A stretch of 64,000 nt of DNA, from NCBI GenBank assembly GCA_047967505.1, contig CM106539.1. One strand, given 5' to 3'. The position numbers and the translations under genes are program-made. This DNA is from Dipteris shenzhenensis (Eukaryota > Polypodiophyta > Polypodiopsida > Gleicheniales). Shown piece after piece: positions 23,828-33,440 of this stretch. Every line of letters starts with the position of its first letter. The first letter of the stretch is position 1. The notes under the pieces were generated by a model. It saw nothing but the letters and a program-made list of their open reading frames with translations, did no database searches and was not told the DNA's origin.

Positions 23828-23832
23828 AAGAC

Positions 23833-25260
23833 TTGATCCTCTAGTTTACCCACTAATTCTCTGTCTTCTTCCCCAATGTCGTGATCTCCACCTTCCTCCA
23901 TTACAGTGTCATTGTTGTCATCTTTTTCCTAGCCCATATTGTCATCTACATCCTCTTCCTTAGATCCATAGGCATCATTATTCGGATCTATTGATGGCAT
24001 CTCTGTATCCACATTCCTATCTTCAAAAATATGCTTGCTTCAAGGAGCTTGAGGGGTCTAGCTTGCATAAGCTAGCAATACAACGTGCGTGCCAAATGTA
24101 TTTAGGAAACCCCTCTGTAACCACTTTTTATCTATTTTATATACCCATACAGTGAATTTTTGGATCAATAATTATATCCCTTCAATAAATGTGAAATTTG
24201 AGAAGCTTATTAATTTTACCCTCCTCTTGTACTTTTAGTGTAAGTTGAAACAAATGCTGCTTATGAGAAATTGTATTGTATAATTGAATAAAAAACTTTA
24301 ATTTGTATGTCACGGTAGAGATGCATGCTTTACACCCATACTAGTACGTAATAGAATGTATTTTCAACTTTTGATCTTTCAGTTCCCAAAATCTCATGTA
24401 TTTACTCCACCTTATCCAATTTTCTTTCGCTTGTGTGCTCCCAAATTGTCACTAGCTACTAGAGTTTTGCATGAAGTAACTTGAATTGATATAAGAGGAA
24501 AATTTGTAGAACAATGAAATATTATATCTTCCTTATTGAATTCAGATCTTAATTATTAATGCATCTAACAATTTTTCAGTTTGAAAATCACCCTTTATTC
24601 CATTTCTACTATATTTCAATTCGAACTTTTGAAGGACCCATGCTTCCCCTCACAATTTTGAGACCATATGTAAGTAAAATAATGAGCTATTTTGGCACAT
24701 AGAATTGGAATGCATGGATCTTTAAGGGAATCCATACACCACTTGTACATTGGATGCATAGTTTCTTGGATATAGTCTATTCTTCCTTTACTAATCCTTT
24801 AGAGTTTTACAACCCATGTTAGAGGTATTTGAATACAAACTTTTCTTGGTTGTAAAAACTTTTCTTGCTTGTGACCCTCAGTTGTGTGCTAGAGTCTGAA
24901 TATCAAATTGAGCATCTACAAAATAGAGTTTATCTACCAAACTGTGCAATCAATGCAAGTGTGATATGGATCTCATCGAAGATTGAAGTATCCCAAACCT
25001 GTGACTAAACCTTCGTGTGAAACTTGAAAGGACTAATATAACTTGAGTACAAACTTTTCTTAGTAGTCCTCAAGAAAAGTTTATATTGAAGTTTATCTAA
25101 AGGTATTTGATTTACAAAAATGTAGAATTTTGCCTCAAGAATTAGCCCAACTCCTTATGCGATGTATCATTATCCAAAACCAAAATTAGCCAAGGATGAT
25201 CCTTAGATGATCCAACTCATTGTAAGACATTTTGGAAAGTTTCAACTTGCATTTAAAATG
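23833..25260. other. AT-rich non-coding stretch
   Basis: No supported feature. It contains short palindromic words such as TAGCTTGCATAAGCTA near 24059 but no array or coding domain. Confidence 0.4.
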
Positions 25261-25274
25261 AAAAGTAAACTTAC

Positions 25275-25710
25275 CTAGCACTTTTTAAGAAGTCATTAAA
25301 AACTTTGTAGTCATTCTCATCTAGCTGGTACTTGTCCGTTCTTACATTATATGTCAAATTTGCTAATGCAATAATTGTTTCAATGTCCACCATGTTTAAG
25401 TCTGTCAAATCATAAGTGAACATCTGTGCTCCTTTTTCCCTTCGATACCATCCAAGCTAAACTTCCAAACCTTGAAGCCTATCTGCTGAATCAAAGCCAT
25501 GCCAAAAATCCACGTACCTCCCTTTGACTTTCTTCCTCATCTTTTGAACTCTTCCTAAGTACCACGTACCATGAGTTGCATCCATATTCCTCATGATTGT
25601 AGATTTGCCATTTCTTTTCATGTGTTGATTTCCTTGTCCTTTTGTGTCATCATGAAAGTATACAACACAATCACAACCTATGCCAAATAAATTTCCATTT
25701 GATGACTGTG
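25275..25710 (-). pseudogene. Minus-strand exon of an unrecognised decayed gene
   Basis: Read on the minus strand, a nearly continuous frame runs from about 25710 to 25275. It includes FGIGCDCVVYFHDDTKGQGN, then a basic stretch with NMDATHGTWYLGRVQKMRKK, then VDFWHGFDS, and near its end YDLTDLNMVDIETIIALANL and LDENDYKVFNDFLKSAR. One in-frame TAG is present at about 25450. Immediately after SAR the sequence is AG/GTAAGT, a good splice donor (GT at 25273-25274). The alternation of conserved-looking hydrophobic and charged blocks looks genuinely coding. I cannot assign the family. Confidence 0.45.
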
Positions 25711-26164
25711 CTTTTCTTCATGGTTGAAGTAAACACCTTGCTTTAACCTTGTGGCTCTATCTTCTGACAAGGTTGGACATCCATTGACTCTGGCTCACCA
25801 ATGTTGACTTGAAAATAAACTTTCCGTCCACCTCTACAATGGGGCTAATGTTTTTCTTAGGGGGTGTGTTTCTTATTTCCTTCAAAATGTCATCAATTTC
25901 ATGTCAAATCTCACTAAGTACAATAACCTCTTTGCTTTCATTGTTGCTATTATCGTCCATAGATTCTTCTTTAGCACATGGCTCCACAAAGTCATCATTC
26001 TCATTAGCTTCTCCAGTTTCAACATCTAGCTTAGACCATGTAGACCTTCCATCCAGCCAAGTTTGAAACCACATTTTAAGTCTTCAGCCTTGCTAGGTTT
26101 TAAACCCAAAGACTCACATAGTATCTGAGCTTGTTGTAAGCCCTCTTATCAATGCATCAATCAT

Positions 26165-26500
26165 CTATTCATCAGAAGAAACACTCTCATAGTCACCTAG
26201 ATTTTCTTCAATCATCCCTTCTTGTTTGTTCAAATGTTTCCATATATGCTCTTGCTTTTTTTGAGCCCTAGAGAAAGTTAGACTATTTTGAGCACACTCA
26301 TGCATGGCAATTTTATTCAAGCTACCAATGCTATGTAGAAGATCTCCAAGATCAAATTCTCTTTCTTGCCCAATCATGCCTCTAACTTTACTAAAATAGA
26401 TTTCAATAGCATCAAAACCAATAAGATGTAGTGGACACTTCAGATTAGGATAAAAATCTCAAAATGTCTTTATGAGCAATACAACAAAATGACAAGAAAG
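26165..26500 (-). pseudogene. Second minus-strand coding piece of the same decayed gene or element
   Basis: A minus-strand frame ends with a stop at about 26165. It encodes LIGFDAIEIYFSKVRGMIGQ, then FDLGDLLHSIGSLNKIAMHE, then LTFSRAQKKQEHIWKHLN and an acidic tail (GDYESVSSDE). A frame upstream of it (KEDYTDCILSCHFVVLLIKT) is interrupted by one stop. The FDA-IEIYFSKVRG block resembles the C-terminal part of some transposase-like proteins, but I hold that only as an impression. The 25275-25710 exon lies downstream of it on this strand, so the two could be parts of one transcript. Confidence 0.4.
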
Positions 26501-26729
26501 TATGCAGTCCGTATAATCCTCCTTACTAATGAAAATTTTCTTCAAGGTGTAGGTTGTGATGAATCCATAGTCACCAAATTTTGAAAAAGAAAACTACCTT
26601 GGCTACAAGCATCGCACGCTCCTTCAAGATCAAATATGGTGATAAGAAAATATCAATATAATCAGCAACAACAATCATCAAATGGGCCTCAGTCCCCTTC
26701 ATGAAATAGGCCTCAGTCTTGATTGAATA

Positions 26730-27120
26730 ATATACATTGCACCAATTGATTCTCTAAGCATTCTGCTAGGGGAATTGTAGACCGTGCCAAGAGATCGGAG
26801 TGCTCCCGAGGTTAGATTGCTTACATACTATACATTGCATGACTTGGTTCTCTAAGCATTCTGCCAAAAGAATTGTAGACCATGTCAAGAGACCGAAGTG
26901 CTCCTGATGCTAGATTGCTTACATACTATACATTGCACAACTTGATTCTGTAACCATTCTGCCAAGGGAATTGCAAACCGTGTCAAGAGACCAGAGTGCT
27001 CCCGATGCTAGATTGCTTACATACTATATATTGCATGACTTGATTCTCTAAGCATTCTGCCAGGGGTATTGCAGACCGTGTCAAGAGACCGGAGTGCTCT
27101 CGAGGCTAGATTGCTTACAT
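26730..27120. repeat. 98-bp tandem array, left part
   Basis: Units starting TTGCTTACATACTATACATT occur at 26817, 26915, 27013 and 27111, exactly 98 bp apart, with a partial unit before them. The unit includes AAGCATTCTGCCAGGGGAAT and GTCAAGAGACCGGAGTGCTC. The fourth unit is cut at 27124 by the 14-kb element, and the array resumes at 41193. Confidence 0.9.
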
Positions 27121-27124
27121 AATA

Positions 27125-27154
27125 GGGTGGTAGCAAGCTAAGGGTGTCCACTTT
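27125..27154 (+). repeat. Left terminal inverted repeat
   Basis: Starts GGGTGGTAGCAAGCTAAGGG. It matches the reverse complement of 41163-41192 except at its fourth and fifth bases. Confidence 0.85.
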
Positions 27155-27221
27155 CGGACCACTTTCGGCTGAGTGTGACACCCGCTCGAGTGAAAATACA
27201 AAGGTTTTGCTTCGGTCTGCA

Positions 27222-27870
27222 ATACCTCAATCGAGGTATTAGTTCCAATGAAAATCACACATGAGGACAACCGAGTCAAGCCAATACCTCGATCGAGGTG
27301 CTGGGCTTTTTTCACCGGACCGAGCCTATACCTCGATCGAGGTTTGCTGGCAAGCCACCTATACATGCCACATCTACCTCGTTCGACGTATCTTGGCAAT
27401 CCAGCTACACCTCGATCGAGGTAATGTGGCATGTCCACAGCATACCTCGATCGAGGTATGTGCCATCCGACAGGGCAGCTGACATACCTTGATCGAGGTA
27501 TGCTGGACCGATGACTTGGCCGCATGTCGAATACGTCAATCGAGACATGTGGCATCCGGCTGCTGCCGACATACCTCGATCGAGGTATCGTGGCATGTCA
27601 ATACCTCGATCGAGGTAGATGTACCCAGATGTATGGGCATGTCACAATACCTCGATCGAGGTATCGTGGCATGTCTATACCTCGATCGAGGTAGATGTAC
27701 CGAGATGTATGGGCATGTCAAAATACCTCGATCGAGGTATCGTGGCATGTCTATACCTCGATGCGATATGTATGTTGCATGCGAAATACCTCGATTGAGG
27801 TAGGGAAACCCTAAATTTTCTTGTAAAAGGAGAGCGACCCCCCTCATTCTGCATACCTCGATCGAGCTCC
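27222..27870. repeat. Left subterminal cluster of 16-bp palindromes
   Basis: The perfect palindrome TACCTCGATCGAGGTA occurs exactly at 27443, 27572, 27602, 27648, 27678 and 27724. About ten one- or two-base variants lie at 27223, 27285, 27329, 27375, 27408, 27485, 27532, 27754, 27787 and 27854. From 27572 to 27770 the copies alternate at 30 and 46 bp, giving a 76-bp unit with two palindromes. Most variants are CG to TG or CA changes, as from methyl-cytosine loss. Reiterated palindromes just inside a transposon end are what one expects of transposase-binding subterminal repeats; that role is inference. Confidence 0.85.
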
Positions 27871-27977
27871 TCCTCATCGACCAATTTTGGATTTGCGGGA
27901 CGTCGACGGAATTGCGCCAACGACGGAGAGCAACCGACGAACATCGACGGAGATGGACGGAGCGAGAGAGTCCAGGT
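27840..27977 (+). other. Candidate first exon with splice donor
   Basis: After the last palindrome the composition changes to GC-rich with GACGGAG repeats. An ATG at 27953 opens a short frame (MDGARES). The segment ends in CAG/GTAGGG at about 27975, a plausible splice donor, followed at once by the AT-rich array. It could be the first exon of the plus-strand gene whose coding piece starts at about 30702. The joined reading frame did not fit when I tried the nearest acceptors. Confidence 0.25.
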
Positions 27978-28009
27978 AGGGTTTTTTTTATGTAGCCTTT
28001 TTTTTTGCT

Positions 28010-29770
28010 AAAATTTAATTAAATTTTAGTTTATATGAATAATTATAAAAATTTTCTAAATTTCAAATGCATTTTAATGTTTTTTTGAAATTTTTGAATT
28101 ACGACATTTTTTATTTAAAATGTAAAAATGAATTTTTTTTTTAAATTAGAGCTATTTTTATTAAATAAAAAAACGTTCATAGGAATAATTATAAAATATT
28201 TCTAAATTTCAAATGCATTTGTAAATTTTTTTTTAATTTTTGAATTACGACATTTTTAATTTAAAATGTGAAAATGTAAAAATTATTGTTTTTTAAAATC
28301 ATCTTTGAAAATAAAGAGATTAAAGTTATTTTTTAAATTAGAGCTATTTTTATTTAAATAAAAAAACGTTTAAATTTTAGTTCACAGGAATAATTATAAA
28401 ATATTTTTAAATTTGAAATGCATTTTAAAGTTTTTTTAAAATTTTTGAATTACAACATTTTTTATTCAAAATGTGAAAATGTAAAAATTCTGTTTTTTAA
28501 AATCATCTTTGAAAAAAAAGAGATTAAAGTTACTTTTTAAATTAGATCTATTTTTAATTAAATGAAAAAATGTTTAAATTTTAGTTCACAAGAATAATTA
28601 TAAAATATTTTTAAATTTAAAATGCATTTTAAAGTTTTTTTAAAATTTTTGAATTATGACATTTTTAATTCAAAATGTGAAAATGTAAAAATTCTGTTTT
28701 TTAAAATCATCTTTGAAAAAAAAGAGATTAAAGTTATTTTTTAAATTAGAGCTATTTTTATTTAAATAAAAAAACGTTTAAATTTTAGTTCATAGGAATA
28801 ATTATAAAATATTTCAAATCTCAAATGCATTTTAAATTTTTATTTAAAATGTAAAAATGTAAAAATTAAGTTTTTAAAAATCATCTTTGGAAAAAAAGAG
28901 ATTAAAGTTATTTTCTTAAATTAGAGCTATTTTTATTGAAATAAAAAAACGTTTAAATCTTAGTTTATAGGAATAATTATAAAATATTTCTAAATTTGAA
29001 ATGCATTTTAAAGTTTTTTTAAATTATTTTTGGAATTACGTAATTTTTTATTTAAAATGTGAAAATGTAAATATTTTGTTTTTAAAATCATCTTTGAAAA
29101 AAAAGAGATTAAAGTTATTTTTTAAATTAGTGCTATTTTTATTTAAATAAAGAAACATTTAAATTTTAGTTTATAGGAATAATTATAAAATATTTCTAAA
29201 TTTGAAATGCATTTTAAAGTTTTTTTAATTATTTTTGGAATTACATAATTTTTTATTTAAAGCCTGAAAATATATATATTTTGTTTTTTGAAATCATCTT
29301 TTAAAAAAAAGAGATTAAAGATATTTTTTTAATTAGTGTTATTTATATTTAAATGAAAAAACATTTAAATTTTATTTTTAAAAATGATCTTTTAAAAAAA
29401 AGAAAATAAGAGTTTAAGTTAGTGAAGTTTTTATTTAAATGTCAAAAAGTATATAATTTGTTTTTTAAAATAATCCATTTAAAAAAATTTATAAGTGAAG
29501 TTTACAAATTACTGAAGTTTTGAATTTAATATAACGTTTAAATTTTATTTTTAGAAATCATGTATCAAGAACAAGAAAATAAGAATTTTGTTAAAATAAG
29601 AAAATCATGTATTAAAAACAAAAAAACAAGAAAACAAGAACAAGAAAAAGAGAGATTAAAGTAGGTTTTATGCTATTTTTGAAATTGGTGCTATTTTTAT
29701 TTAAATAAAAAAACGTTTAAATTTTAGTCTTCAAAAGCATCTTTTAAAAAATCATCTTTTATGTGGAATA
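28010..29770. repeat. AT-rich tandem array of about 205-bp units
   Basis: Roughly seven degenerate units contain GGAATAATTATAAAATATTT, AAATGCATTTTAAAGTTTTT and CATCTTTGAAAAAAAAGAGA. GGAATAATTATAAA-like anchors lie near 28033, 28172, 28387, 28597, 28795, 28971 and 29177. A+T is well above 80 percent. No coding potential is visible. It could be an expanded intron of the plus-strand gene or a matrix-attachment-like region. Confidence 0.75.
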
Positions 29771-30700
29771 TTATAGATTATATAGTTGGTTAAGAGTTGT
29801 TTCATAATTTAGGTAGAGTAAGTAGGCTATATAAGACACCACATGGGCATTATCCCTAAAACACCACACCACATGGGCAAAGACCCCAACACTAGAGTGG
29901 TTAGATGCATAAGCGTATGGCTAATTGGATCTTCTAAATGCACCAACGCATTGAAAATACATACGTAATTTATGATTGTCCAAAGGTCTCCTCTCTCCCC
30001 AAGCATGGGAACCAAGTGATGATCTATAGGAATGGCCACTAGTTGAGGTGGATTGCCCAACCAAAATAGATAATATTGAAAAGGCTTAATTATTTTCTCA
30101 AAGTTCTCGCTTTAAAAGGTCTGTAGTGTCAACCCGCTCTCTTTTTTAATGTGTAGTCCGAGAAATACTAGATGCACCTTGCTTGTGTATCGTTCAAAGT
30201 AATGTATTAGGTATCCTTCTATCTCCTCCATATCTATTGCAAACCCAAGGCAGTAAAGCATTCAAAGAAGGTCTTATTAACCAAACCTCTCCACTATCTG
30301 TCCTTAGTATAGGGGCCATAAGTGGACAATGTGGTCCTTACACCACATGTGGAAAAGTTTCATATTGGATAAAAAGTAAAAAAAGGGAAACATATAAGGA
30401 AAAAATATTTGAGACATCTAAGTTTAAAAATGCAACAACTAGAGTTTGAAAAAATTTTAATCAAAATTAAGAATTTTTAATAATATTGAGTTTGATAAAC
30501 ATAATATTGAGCCACACATTTGGACCATCTACCGGTAGGTGCATAGGATGATCCCAACGTCATCCTACCTCATCAAGGAGTACGTACAAATAGTTTTCAT
30601 TACGTAAATAGATTATAAGTCATATTGAATAGAATATTATTTTCATTACCCAAATAGAATATTAATTTCCATGTAGTTTTTTTTATGCATGCACTAGCCA
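29771..30700. other. Unassigned sequence inside the 14-kb element
   Basis: No supported gene. A TTTTTTTATGCATGCACTAG tract with CCAG at about 30698-30701 is a possible splice acceptor before the coding region that follows. Confidence 0.35.
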
Positions 30701-30701
30701 G

Positions 30702-31739
30702 CGCGCACAGGTTCTGGCACCACTATTCGTATGCAGATAGAGATGCTGAGAGCTGAGATGAGGGCACTGCAGGATGCTAGGGCACCCCCTCACTTGGTTG
30801 CGAGTCTAGATTCAGTTATTGAGGCTCTGGGTCGATTGGACACAGTTGAGGACGTTGTGGATAGTTTCAGGCACAGGCTGAGGCAGAGATCACTGGTGGT
30901 GGCTTGGATTGGAGAGCCATTCGATAGTTGTTTGAGCGTGAGTCACATCATAGGCAGGCCTTAGAGGATATGTTTTGGGATGGTCACACTAAGGCAATGC
31001 GACCACGATCAGGGCTCCCCTTGCATATTTTACATTGTAGGCACCCCATCATAGCAGCACACATTTATCCGAGATATCTCGCTGTGAATGGTGGTCGATT
31101 GCCTCACAACCGTCAGATAGCCAGGTCATTTGCCATGCAGCTGTACGCTGAGTTTGTGCTTGGTCATCGGGTAGACTACCTTAGTACCCGTCCAAGATCA
31201 GGAGCAGGACATGGTAGGATGGGGCGTTAGGAGCGTCAGATTGCAGGTGTTCGGCGTCAACGCGAGGCACCAGAGCTGCACACCATCCCTGCACCGGCAT
31301 TGGGAGCTATTGGAGGACAGATTAGGGGGGATGTTCATTCAGTGGCATCATCCTTGCAGCACATGGTCTCTGCCCTATCGAGATCACTTTCGATTCCACC
31401 TCCCCCACCTCGATCATCGATGGAGCCTCCCACATCTACACCACCTCCCACATCTACACCGTCTCAGCACGAGTTGGAGGCTCGAGATGCACGGATTGCA
31501 GAGTTGGAGGCATTGTTGGCCGAGTCTAGGGATGAGGTTAGTTATTTTGATTATGTTAGTTTATTTTTTTGTAGCGTGTTTTGAACTGAAGTTTTTTGGT
31601 TAATTATCACCATGTACGCGACATGTTTGCATTGCAGGCACATCTATTGCATCAGGAGATGGAGTCTCATGTACGACTGTTGCAGACAGATTTGGAGGAG
31701 CAGAGGATTCGGACACCTCGGTGGGGTCACTATATATAA
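30702..31739 (+). pseudogene. Passenger gene 1: coiled-coil protein, broken, with one intron
   Basis: The coding signal begins at about 30702, and the first ATG is at 30731 (MQIEMLRAEMRALQDARAPP). A shift of frame is needed near 30900. The frame then runs through FERESHHRQALEDMFWDGH, HPIIAAHIYPRYLAVNGGRL and FAMQLYAEFVLGHRVDYLST. One in-frame TAG lies at 31228 (after GMGR-like GRMGR), where CAG is likely ancestral. A proline/serine/threonine-rich linker follows (about 31395-31470), then a leucine/glutamate-rich helix (ARIAELEALLAESRDE). At 31537 GAG/GTTAGT is a splice donor and at 31637 TTGCAG is an acceptor. Splicing keeps the frame and extends the coiled coil (AHLLHQEMESHVRLLQTDLE) to a TAA at 31737. 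Family not recognised. Confidence 0.6.
31537..31637 (+). other. Predicted intron in passenger gene 1
   Basis: GTTAGT at the left end and TTTGCATTGCAG at the right end, 101 bases. Removal joins two coiled-coil segments in the same phase, which is good evidence that the gene was once expressed and spliced. Confidence 0.65.
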
Positions 31740-31952
31740 ACCCTCTATACCACGTGCGTTCAAGTCCTATTTCTAAAATCCCTTATCTGTAAATTTTTCA
31801 TCAATAAAATGTACCCCTTTTCTATACAAATTTGTAAATTTTTTCTAAAACTATTTTAAATAGTCCCTTATGTATATTTATTTCTGTAAATTTTAGAAAT
31901 AAAAAATATCCTTCTGTTGAACTCACGTGATAGGGTTACATATGATGAGTGA

Positions 31953-32798
31953 CCCCCCCCGAGTCGGACATGCATAGCATACCATCGTGCGGAGCACTAT
32001 ATTTTGCAGTTGAGGCATATTAGTCATGATCCATCTCGCCATAGGATCGACCCCAGCGTGGCCCTATACCCCGCTCCTCCTGTAGATGTGCCGACTAGGA
32101 CACCCATAGACGCAGCAGTCATAGCCAAGCTTCCTACTGCCACTTGCGTCCTTTGCCATGAGGAGTTTGACACCATAGGGTGGCTTGGACTAGGGTGCAG
32201 CCACATCGCACATCTCCATTGCATGACCCACCACATGGTGGCACGATCACTGTGCCCTGTATGCTTTGATGACATTAATGTGGCCACATACAGAGGACTA
32301 CGCATGGATGATCTATATCCTGGTCATCGTCAGGCCATTGATCCATTCACCCACGTAGTCTTAACAAAGCACTACAGGGAGGAGGCACAGAGAGCGTTGC
32401 TGATGCAGGAGGGTGCTGATACATCGGTGGTTGCAGCATACGTTCCACGATGCTTTTCATATGGTGATTTCATGCCAGGTGACGAGGCACGAGGAGAGGA
32501 GGCACGCCGTATTGAGCGAGAGGCAGAGCTACAGACATCATTGCAGCAGTGGGTGGAGCAGCAGCTTGGGCGGTGTCGAGACCAGCATCTTCTACATGTA
32601 GAGACGATTACTCGCGCTGGATTTGAGACACGAGTATTCGCAGATGCACGGCTATGGGAGCTGAGACGTGCATACATAGAGGAGGCGAGGGAGGCAGAGA
32701 TGGCAGCGGTGGCGCATGCAGCATGCCCTCCTCTTCATCAGGATGAGGCTGGCCCATCTCATGCAGGTGATGAGGCTGGCCCATCCAGCTTTGCCTGA
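31953..32798 (+). CDS. Passenger gene 2: RING-H2 finger protein (probable E3 ubiquitin ligase type)
   Basis: Open from 31953 to a TGA at 32798 with no ATG near the left end; the frame may begin at an exon boundary or after a slip in the eight-C run at about 31953. An upstream ATG pair at 31942 is in another frame. Counting from codon 32004, residues 48-87 form a C3H2C3 RING-H2: C48-x2-C51-x13-C65-x1-H67-x2-H70-x2-C73-x10-C84-x2-C87 (CVLCHEEF ... CSHIAHLHC ... CPVC). The finger should bind two zinc ions and recruit an E2 enzyme. After it come a glutamate/arginine-rich helical region (EEARRIEREAELQTSLQQWV, LWELRRAYIEEAREAEM) and a GPSHAGDEAGPSS tail. A shifted frame downstream ends in ELSDSDSG at about 32900, with one TAG where CAG is likely, so the C-terminus may be frameshifted. 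Function in the element is unknown. Confidence 0.65.
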   Translation, partial: PPPSRTCIAYHRAEHYILQLRHISHDPSRHRIDPSVALYPAPPVDVPTRTPIDAAVIAKLPTATCVLCHEEFDTIGWLGLGCSHIAHLHCMTHHMVARSLCPVCFDDINVATYRGLRMDDLYPGHRQAIDPFTHVVLTKHYREEAQRALLMQEGADTSVVAAYVPRCFSYGDFMPGDEARGEEARRIEREAELQTSLQQWVEQQLGRCRDQHLLHVETITRAGFETRVFADARLWELRRAYIEEAREAEMAAVAHAACPPLHQDEAGPSHAGDEAGPSSFA

Positions 32799-33085
32799 GG
32801 GCACACAGCGGACGGTTGGGTAGCCGGTCATACAGGAGCTGCGTCAGCATTCCACTAGAGGGTCATATGTGGAGTTATCAGATTCTGATTCAGGATGATT
32901 GTTTAGGCTTCACACATTTCTTATTTAGGAATGCACTTCTGCACAATGATGATGATGATGTACAGATTCATTTTGGTACTTTCATGATATTGTTCTTACT
33001 TTTATGATGTATGAGCATTTTCGTACTTTCATGATGTTCTTCACACTTTGTTTATCTCAGTTTATAGTTTGTTTAAATGTATCAA
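32799..33085. other. 3-prime part of the RING gene and spacer
   Basis: The first 100 bases retain coding character in a shifted frame ending in ELSDSDSG. After that there is a short ATGATGATG run and AT-rich spacer. Confidence 0.4.
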
Positions 33086-33089
33086 ACAT

Positions 33090-33440
33090 TTAAAATTAGG
33101 AGTATGATTTTGAATTTCGAATATCTCAATTCACACATCTAATACATAAGGTATTTAAAAAAGAATGCCATGTGAAGTAATTGTAAACATTAAGCATTGA
33201 AAAAGTGTTCAAGTTCCAACTTTATCATTTTGAATATCATATTGAATTTTGTATATATCAATGCTTGCAATTATTACACTAAACCTAAGAGCTGTGCGAA
33301 GTTTCATCCCCATGTGCGTATTTAAAATTAAGAGTATGATTTTGAATTTCAAATATCTCAATTCACACATCTAATACATAATGTATTTTAAAAATAATGC
33401 CATGTGTCGTAATTGTAAACATTAAGCATTGAAAAGGTGC
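33090..33440. repeat. About 228-bp imperfect duplication
   Basis: A segment with GAGTATGATTTTGAATTTCG and CACATCTAATACATAA occurs at about 33098 and 33326 and leads into the telomere-like array. Confidence 0.6.

Larger units (their letters stand above)
22146..23832 (+). mobile_element. Complete non-autonomous LTR retrotransposon with TSD AAGAC
   Basis: Two direct repeats of about 265 bp (22151-22410 and 23555-23827) begin TGAAGGACAAATTGATG and end in ATCA. The sequence just outside is AAGAC on both sides (22146-22150 and 23828-23832), a 5-bp target-site duplication. A primer-binding site TGGTATTAGAGCC follows the 5-prime LTR, and a polypurine tract AGGGGGGAA precedes the 3-prime LTR. The internal region is only about 1.14 kb, with no RT, integrase or RNase H, so it must depend on enzymes from another element. 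LTR divergence is noticeable (roughly ten percent by eye), so it is an old insertion. Confidence 0.9.

Noticed and set aside
27222-27870. CRISPR-like array
   Set aside because: Repeats are short perfect palindromes with unequal and repeated spacers, the host is a eukaryote, and there are no cas genes. Better explained as subterminal transposon repeats.
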